Positions 58,983 to 64,000 of a stretch of 64,000 bases of DNA are shown here, piece by piece (positions within the stretch are counted from its first letter, which is position 1; each line of letters starts with the position of its first letter). The translations under genes and the position numbers were made by a program. Below the pieces are notes generated by a model. The model ran no database searches, had not been told where the DNA came from, and saw only the letters and a program-made list of their open reading frames with translations. Source of the DNA: Bacteroidales bacterium (GTDB lineage: Bacteria; Bacteroidota; Bacteroidia; Bacteroidales; P3); assembly GCA_017616895.1 (NCBI GenBank), contig JAFZXE010000021.1:1-64000 (forward strand), written 5' to 3'.

Positions 58983-60287
58983 TCATTCTTGGTATTTGCA
59001 CTTGAAGCGCTTCTCGTATTCCTCAATCAGTTCCGGTCGGAAGTCGGGGTGTGCGATGTGGATGAGGTCTTCGGCGCGGTGCTGCAGCGTACGCCCCTTG
59101 AGGCGTGCTATGCCGTATTCGGTTGCGATATAATCGACGTCGTTGCGTGAGGTGCTGACGGCGGCTCCTTCGGTGAGGAACGGTTTGATTCTCGAAATCT
59201 TGCCGCCTGCGGCGGTGCTGCGCATGGCTATGATGGCCTTCCCTTCGCGTGCCAGCGACGCGCCTCGAATGAAATCGACCTGCCCGCCTATGCCGCTATA
59301 CTGCCTTATGCCGATGGTCTCGCTCGCCACCTGTCCCTGCAAATCAACCTCCAGACACGAGTTTATCGAAATCATTCGGTCGTTTTTGGCGATGATCAGC
59401 GGGTTGTTCACATAATCCACGGGGTGAAACTCCACATCTTGGTTCCCGTCAACAAACTCATACAGCTCGCGGCTGCCCATGATGAACGTCACCACCACCT
59501 TCCCCTTATGCAAGGTCTTGCGACTGCCGTTGATGTTGCCCCGTTTCACCAGGTCTATGATTCCGTTAGATATCATCTCGCTGTGTATGCCCAGGTCGTT
59601 CTTGTCGCCCAGCGCTGCGAGCACGGCGTCGGGTATGGCTCCTATGCCCAGCTGCAGCGTCGAGCCGTCGGCTATTAGCGAAGCACAGTTTCTACCTATC
59701 GCCATCTCGACATCTCCTGCCGACGGCAGCAGCAGCTCCTGCAGGTGGTAGGCGCAGGGTATGATGTGGTCCATCTGCGAAATGTGTACCAGCGTGTCGC
59801 CGTAGGTGAACGGCATAAGTTCGTTGGTTTCGATAATCACCGTCTTGGCTGCACGAATCGCAGCTTTGGCATAGTCGCAGCTCACTCCCAGCGAGCAGTA
59901 GCCCTCCTCGTTGGGCGGTGTGGCTTGAAACACGGCGACGTCGCATGGGATGTCGGTTCCGATCATCGCCGGCACATCTTTGAAGTAGGCCGGGAAGAAA
60001 TCGCCCTCGCGGCGCTCGACGACATCTCTCGAGTTGGCCGATAGGAAGTTGCTCACATGTCTGAAGTGGCCGAAACAGCGTGGCTTGTAGCATGGGTTGT
60101 CTCCCAACGTGGTCATGTGGAATATCAACACGTCGTTGTAGTCCTCACAGTGGTTGGCTAATTCCTGCTGTATGACTCTCGGAGCCGCCGCCGCATGTCC
60201 CATCACGACGCATTGTCCGTCGTGGATGTCTTTGATTGCTTTTGCCGGTGTCGATACTTTTCTTTTGTACTCTTCTTTCCAGTTCAT
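58983..60287 (-). CDS. Acetyl-CoA hydrolase/CoA-transferase family enzyme
   Basis: 434 residues. Members move CoA between short acyl groups (for example 4-hydroxybutyrate, butyrate, succinate or propionate with acetate). The first half has VMGHAAAAPRVI and FHMTTLGDNPCY; the second has LQLGIGAIPDAVLAALGDKNDLGIHSEM with the catalytic Glu near residue 235, and GIGGQVDFIRGA. The exact acyl partners cannot be fixed by eye. The start at 60287 is preferred to 60317 because the family begins with WKEEYKRK. A cobalamin riboswitch is the leader, which would fit the B12-dependent succinate-to-propionate route. Confidence 0.88.
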   Translation of the reverse strand: MNWKEEYKRKVSTPAKAIKDIHDGQCVVMGHAAAAPRVIQQELANHCEDYNDVLIFHMTTLGDNPCYKPRCFGHFRHVSNFLSANSRDVVERREGDFFPAYFKDVPAMIGTDIPCDVAVFQATPPNEEGYCSLGVSCDYAKAAIRAAKTVIIETNELMPFTYGDTLVHISQMDHIIPCAYHLQELLLPSAGDVEMAIGRNCASLIADGSTLQLGIGAIPDAVLAALGDKNDLGIHSEMISNGIIDLVKRGNINGSRKTLHKGKVVVTFIMGSRELYEFVDGNQDVEFHPVDYVNNPLIIAKNDRMISINSCLEVDLQGQVASETIGIRQYSGIGGQVDFIRGASLAREGKAIIAMRSTAAGGKISRIKPFLTEGAAVSTSRNDVDYIATEYGIARLKGRTLQHRAEDLIHIAHPDFRPELIEEYEKRFKCKYQE

Positions 60288-60476
60288 AGTATATAATGTT
60301 TTATTGTTCGTCAGCATTTTGTCTATCCTATCGACAATGCCAGCGAAAAAACATCACACACGAACCGATTTTCCTTTTTCAGCTTACAGAAAACATACAA
60401 CAAAAGTATGAACTCTGAACCATTATTCTATTTTCAACAACCGCCTTTTAGACGCGAAAGCATTGCCGAATCATCC

Positions 60477-60635
60477 GAGGCAGGTCTCCTGGCTCATCAC
60501 CTCTTGGCCGACACCTTCTCAGGGACTTTCCCCCAATGGCATGTTATCGACCCGTCACCGGCGAATTACAGTTGCGCGACAGCTCACGATTTCCACGTGA
60601 TTCCCTCTTGGCGACCCCATTACAGAGCCGACCTC
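60477..60635 (-). promoter_or_regulatory. Cobalamin riboswitch
   Basis: On the minus strand all conserved blocks appear in order: GGGAATCACGTGGAAATC, GCTGTCGCGCAACTGTAA, GCCATTG, GGGGAAAGTCCC, AGAAGG and the B12 box GAGCCAGGAGACCTGCC. Closing pairs GAGGTCGG / CCTGCCTC delimit it. It lies 190 nt before the CoA-transferase start in the same direction, and no other gene intervenes. Confidence 0.93.
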
Positions 60636-60708
60636 AGCGATTTTTAGTTATTCTAAAGAACTGTTGCTGTGGAGATTCTACATAAAGACATGTTCCCCGG
60701 CAGCGACG

Positions 60709-60716
60709 CAAATATA
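60709..60716 (-). promoter_or_regulatory. -7 element for the riboswitch transcript
   Basis: TATATTTG followed by C on the minus strand, about 75 nt before the riboswitch core. Divergent to the OmpA-gene promoter. Confidence 0.55.
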
Positions 60717-60737
60717 CACTTTTTACAATAAAAAACG

Positions 60738-60745
60738 TATTTTTG
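60738..60745 (+). promoter_or_regulatory. -7 element of the OmpA-family gene
   Basis: TATTTTTG followed by C, 26 bp before the start codon at 60771. Confidence 0.55.
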
Positions 60746-60770
60746 CAAATTGAATCAGACCGAGATAACA

Positions 60771-63524
60771 ATGAAAAGACTGACGATATTCGCGATATTT
60801 ACGGTTGCGGTTTTTGCTGTCGGAGCCCAGACTTCCAACCAACCAGGATGGAAGGAGCTGCAAAACAGGAACTACTCTAAAGCGGAGAAGAAGGCGGAAA
60901 AGGCCTACAAAGAGGACTCGACAGATGTGATGAACTGCTATATGCTGGGGCTTGTGTGTGGAGAATCGAAGAACCCTCACCGCAACAACGAACGTGCATA
61001 CGGCGCTCTGCTACGTGCAAAGAGCCTGCTGGAAGGACTCAGCAACTTGAAACGCAGCCTGCTGCGACGCGACGGACTTACGATTGAAAATGTGGAGCAG
61101 AAACTGGCGGAGGTGACGGCGCTGGCCCTGTCGGACGCCCAGGCGGTTAACACAAAGGGGGCCTACAACCATTTCAGGGAACACTATGCCCAGACGATGA
61201 CCAAAGAACTGGATTATGCAGCGAGAGAGGGTATTAGCGGGATTGACTACCAAATTGCTGAAAACGAGAACAGCGTCGAGGGCTACGAGCATTTCCTGGC
61301 CCTGCACCCCGAGTCGTCGAAAGCCATGGAAGCAGAACAAAGGATGCAGGCGCTGGCCTACTCAAAAGCCAAAAGCATCAACACCCTGACAGCTTACGAA
61401 CGCTATGTGGCCGACTACCCCGACGCCGAAGAGGCCGAGGAGGCCGAGATGCAGGTCTATAGCATGATGTACTACCGCGCTCTTGCACAAAACACGGAAG
61501 AGGCATTCCGCCGCTATGCCGACGACTATCCGGAAAGCCCTTACGCCTCAGCAGCCAGACGCAAAGCCAGCGCCATAAACTTCAGCAAAGAGACCGACCC
61601 CAAGGATTGGAAAAGTTTCAAACGCTACATAGAACGACATCCTGAAAACCGAACGAAAAACAAAGAGGCTAAACGGATTATAGCCGAAATATCGATAGAG
61701 ACAAAAAACGCCGACGGGCTTGAATGGAGCCTGCTCAAATGCGACACATCTCTGCGCGACACCATCATACGGGCAATACACGACCTGTATGTCAACAGCG
61801 ACCGCATATCGGAGTTTGAATCGACATACGAACGCACCGTGCCCGCCGACCTGAAAAAGAAAGACCAAGATGCCCTAGACGCGATATTGGACATACAGAC
61901 AAACGACCGCACCAGTGTCTCCAAAGCCATCAAAGCCATCGCCCCCTACCGCATCGCATACGACCTGCTGCTCTATATGATAGAACACGATGCCCGTCGC
62001 GGAAAGTGGGAATATGTCAAAAAAACTGTTGACGAGTTTGAGGAAATCTTTGCCGGCAATGAGGACTATGCATCCCTGAGAGCCATCGTCTCTGCTCCCG
62101 ACATGAAGATAACCCGCCGAGTGTTGGACGGAACCGTCAACAGCACTATCGGCGACGAATACTCGCCTGTGGTGAGCGCCGACGAGCAGACACTATACTT
62201 CGCGGGGAAAAACCGAACTGGCAACATCGGTGGCGAAGACATATTCATGTCAACCAAGAACGCTGCCGGACAATGGCGCCGGGCCTACCCCGTTCCAGGC
62301 TTGAACACAGTCGTTCACAACGAGTCGCCGTCGTCAATCTCACGCGACGGACAGACAATCATCATATTCCAGAACGGGAAACTGCTTATATCCCAAAAGG
62401 ACGAACTGGGCTGGGGTATGCCGAAACCCTTACCCAAAGAGCTGAAACTCGGCAACTGGCAATCTGATGCCATGATAACTGCCGACGGACGGGCCATACT
62501 CTTCGCCGCCCGAACCAAAACCGAGCACGAAGTCGCACCATCCATGAACATCTACGTCTCGACCCTCGACGACAAAGGCAATTGGAGCGAGCCCATCGGT
62601 CTTGGTCCCGTGATCAACACCTTCGGCAACGACCGCGCACCATTCCTCCATGCCGACATGAAAACACTCTATTTCAGTTCAAACCGTCACTCGAACATTG
62701 GCGGATTCGACGTGTTCAAATCCACTCGACTCTCGGACGACAGCTGGACGGAATGGAGCGAACCCGTAAACCTCGGCAAAGAGATAAACACAGTGGATGA
62801 CGACTGCTGGTTCTCGGTAAGTGTTGACGGCACCACCGCATATATGTCAACAAAACAAGGCGAGTCTCAAGACATCTGCACAATCGAGCTGCCCGAAGCC
62901 ATGAGACCCTGCACCGTCGCCACCCTCACCGGACGTGTCTCCGACACAAAAGGCAACCCTCTCTCCGTCGAAATACGATGGAACGACCTCAATACCGGAA
63001 ATTCCTGCGGCCGATACACCACCAACCCCTCTGACGGCAGCTTCTTCATAACACTTCCTCTCGGCAAACAATACGAATACTACATTGCCGGCAAAGATTA
63101 CTATCCTTCCTCAGGCAGCATAGACCTTCGCACCACCACCCTCGCTAAAAAAGAGCACACCATATTGGTGACAGCCACAAACCGGCAAATGAGCGAGGGC
63201 GCAAGCAACCTGCCCCTTAACGGTATTTTCTTCACCAATTCAAAAGCCACTCTCACGCCCCTTTCCAGAGCCGTCATTAACCGCGTGGCAAATACCGTAA
63301 AACAAATCGAACGCCCAATCACCATCACGGCTTATACCGAAGCCCAAGACCTCAACAAATCAACGAACCTCGACCTTCAGCGAGTCCAAGCCGTGAGAGA
63401 ATCGCTCATTAAGGCAGGTTGCAACGCCGACAGCATCACCGTCAACGTACAGGCATACGAGAACGGCAAAAGCCTCACAACCCGCCAGCATAAGCACAAA
63501 ACCTTGATGACGGTCAACTTCTGA
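60771..63524 (+). CDS. OmpA-family protein with TPR-like and PD40 repeats
   Basis: 917 residues from the ATG at 60771. Signal peptide ending VGA-Q; residues 30-430 are helical tetratricopeptide-like repeats with 'FLALHPESSKAMEAEQRM'-type units; 430-690 a PD40/WD40-like propeller (EYSPVVSADEQTLYFAG, GGEDIFMST, RAPFLHADMKTLYFSSNRHSNIGGFDVFKS); 700-790 a carboxypeptidase-regulatory-like domain; the last 110 residues resemble an OmpA C terminus (NGIFFTNSKATLTPLSRAVINRVANTV), weakly conserved. Probably anchors the outer membrane to peptidoglycan or part of a Bacteroidota secretion apparatus (PorE-like), the latter uncertain. Confidence 0.82.
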   Translation: MKRLTIFAIFTVAVFAVGAQTSNQPGWKELQNRNYSKAEKKAEKAYKEDSTDVMNCYMLGLVCGESKNPHRNNERAYGALLRAKSLLEGLSNLKRSLLRRDGLTIENVEQKLAEVTALALSDAQAVNTKGAYNHFREHYAQTMTKELDYAAREGISGIDYQIAENENSVEGYEHFLALHPESSKAMEAEQRMQALAYSKAKSINTLTAYERYVADYPDAEEAEEAEMQVYSMMYYRALAQNTEEAFRRYADDYPESPYASAARRKASAINFSKETDPKDWKSFKRYIERHPENRTKNKEAKRIIAEISIETKNADGLEWSLLKCDTSLRDTIIRAIHDLYVNSDRISEFESTYERTVPADLKKKDQDALDAILDIQTNDRTSVSKAIKAIAPYRIAYDLLLYMIEHDARRGKWEYVKKTVDEFEEIFAGNEDYASLRAIVSAPDMKITRRVLDGTVNSTIGDEYSPVVSADEQTLYFAGKNRTGNIGGEDIFMSTKNAAGQWRRAYPVPGLNTVVHNESPSSISRDGQTIIIFQNGKLLISQKDELGWGMPKPLPKELKLGNWQSDAMITADGRAILFAARTKTEHEVAPSMNIYVSTLDDKGNWSEPIGLGPVINTFGNDRAPFLHADMKTLYFSSNRHSNIGGFDVFKSTRLSDDSWTEWSEPVNLGKEINTVDDDCWFSVSVDGTTAYMSTKQGESQDICTIELPEAMRPCTVATLTGRVSDTKGNPLSVEIRWNDLNTGNSCGRYTTNPSDGSFFITLPLGKQYEYYIAGKDYYPSSGSIDLRTTTLAKKEHTILVTATNRQMSEGASNLPLNGIFFTNSKATLTPLSRAVINRVANTVKQIERPITITAYTEAQDLNKSTNLDLQRVQAVRESLIKAGCNADSITVNVQAYENGKSLTTRQHKHKTLMTVNF

Positions 63525-63784
63525 TACGTTGATACGTTAAGTTGTGAAGTTGTTAAGTTGTGTAATGACAAGACCACTTACAACTTAAAACTTACAGCTT
63601 ACAGCTTAAAACTTAAAACTTACAGCTTAAAACTTACAGCTTATACGTTGATACGTTGATATGTTGATATGATAAGCTGTTAAGGAGTGAAGATGTTAAG
63701 ATTTCAATTTTCACATCTTCACAACTACACAACTTCACATCTTCAACCGCCCTGTGCGGGCACGCACCCCTGTCGGGCACGCAC
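63525..63784. repeat. Long mixed-word spacer at a convergent junction
   Basis: GTTGTGAAGTTGTTAAG octamers, six or more CTTACAGCTTAAAA words, GTTGATACGTTGATATG octamers, CTTCACAACTACAC words, then two 3' hairpin elements directly after the pspC stop. No gene. Confidence 0.88.
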
Positions 63785-63988
63785 CTACCTTCCCTCTTCC
63801 GGGGCGGCGATCCAGACAATCAGATAGGCCCAGAAGCCTATGCTGCCGCATATCAGCGCCACAAGAAATCCGATGCGCACGACAGTTGGGTCGATGTTCA
63901 AATATTTGGCGATACCGCCGCATACGCCAGCGATACGACGATCCGTAACGCTGCGAGTCAATTTACGATAACTATTATTTTCTTCCAT
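63785..63988 (-). CDS. pspC: PspC domain protein
   Basis: 67 residues: SVTDRRIAGVCGGIAKYLNIDPTVVRIGFLVA and the following hydrophobic segment GSIGFWAYLIVWIAAP are the PspC domain. Small inner-membrane protein of envelope-stress type. The stop codon is followed at once by the hairpin element (sense). Confidence 0.92.
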   Translation of the reverse strand: MEENNSYRKLTRSVTDRRIAGVCGGIAKYLNIDPTVVRIGFLVALICGSIGFWAYLIVWIAAPEEGR

Positions 63989-64000
63989 GAGAAATCGATT

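Noticed and set aside
60408-60647. A 79-codon open frame over the riboswitch
   Set aside because: The whole segment is accounted for by conserved riboswitch blocks on the other strand.

Overview
The window looks like chromosomal DNA from an uncultivated-type member of the Bacteroidales (Bacteroidota). Supporting this: several promoters have the Bacteroidetes form (TTG, a 19-20 nt spacer, then TAnnTTTG) with no clear Shine-Dalgarno sites; typical families are present (tandem thioredoxin-domain lipid-free secreted proteins, FISUMP, DUF4919, LysM plus periplasmic-binding protein, OmpA with PD40 repeats, the rSAM/lipoprotein-type lipoprotein); and lipid A, queuosine and heptose genes are arranged in short same-strand runs. 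Gene starts and products are read from the sequence only; no database was searched.

Layout. 0-11 kb: hutH, rmlA, a solitary DppB-type permease, tsaB, a DUF3298 lipoprotein, lolA, folE, rlmI-like methyltransferase and hppA. 11-16 kb: a gene-poor stretch with two related long-hairpin elements, then an AT-rich four-gene block (UDP-glucuronate decarboxylase-like SDR, GT2 glycosyltransferase, two overlapping radical SAM/SPASM genes). 15.7-23.4 kb: SUMF1-type lipoprotein, elbB, methionine gamma-lyase-like enzyme, sufS, GT4 and an ADP/GDP-heptose supply set (gmhA, nucleotidyltransferase, gmhB). 23.4-29.3 kb: two tandem thioredoxin-domain paralogues, a HepT/MntA toxin-antitoxin pair and repeat-rich spacers. 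29.7-40.2 kb: htpG, FISUMP, the complete queF-queE-queD-queC set, lpxC-lpxA, a LysM protein and guaA. 40.2-47.8 kb: a defence region with a type II restriction-modification pair inserted at the start of an M3 peptidase gene, and a separate three-gene operon coding an EcoRI-like adenine methyltransferase, a small coiled-coil protein and a DUF262-HNH nuclease. 47.8-64 kb: DUF4919 protein, fba, uvrA, a broken or switchable mnmE, serS, lipoprotein, porin-like barrel, marC, a CoA-transferase behind a cobalamin riboswitch, an OmpA-family protein and pspC.

The most unusual property is repeat architecture. Short words of 7-9 nt fill many spacers and also sit inside conserved genes. One of them is a small hairpin (core GTGCGTGCCCGCAC followed by AGGGC) that I found in about 17 places, every time in the transcribed-strand orientation, usually directly after a stop codon, but also in frame inside uvrA, rlmI and the LysM gene. 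An 8-bp array sits in the GTPase domain of mnmE and leaves the gene out of frame by an amount that one extra unit would repair. Separate arrays keep an exact 11-bp period for up to 120 bp. Further candidates for new biology are the paired hairpin elements at 11.5-11.9 kb, the structured leader of the DUF262-HNH operon, and the 19-bp direct repeat that brackets the restriction-modification cassette.
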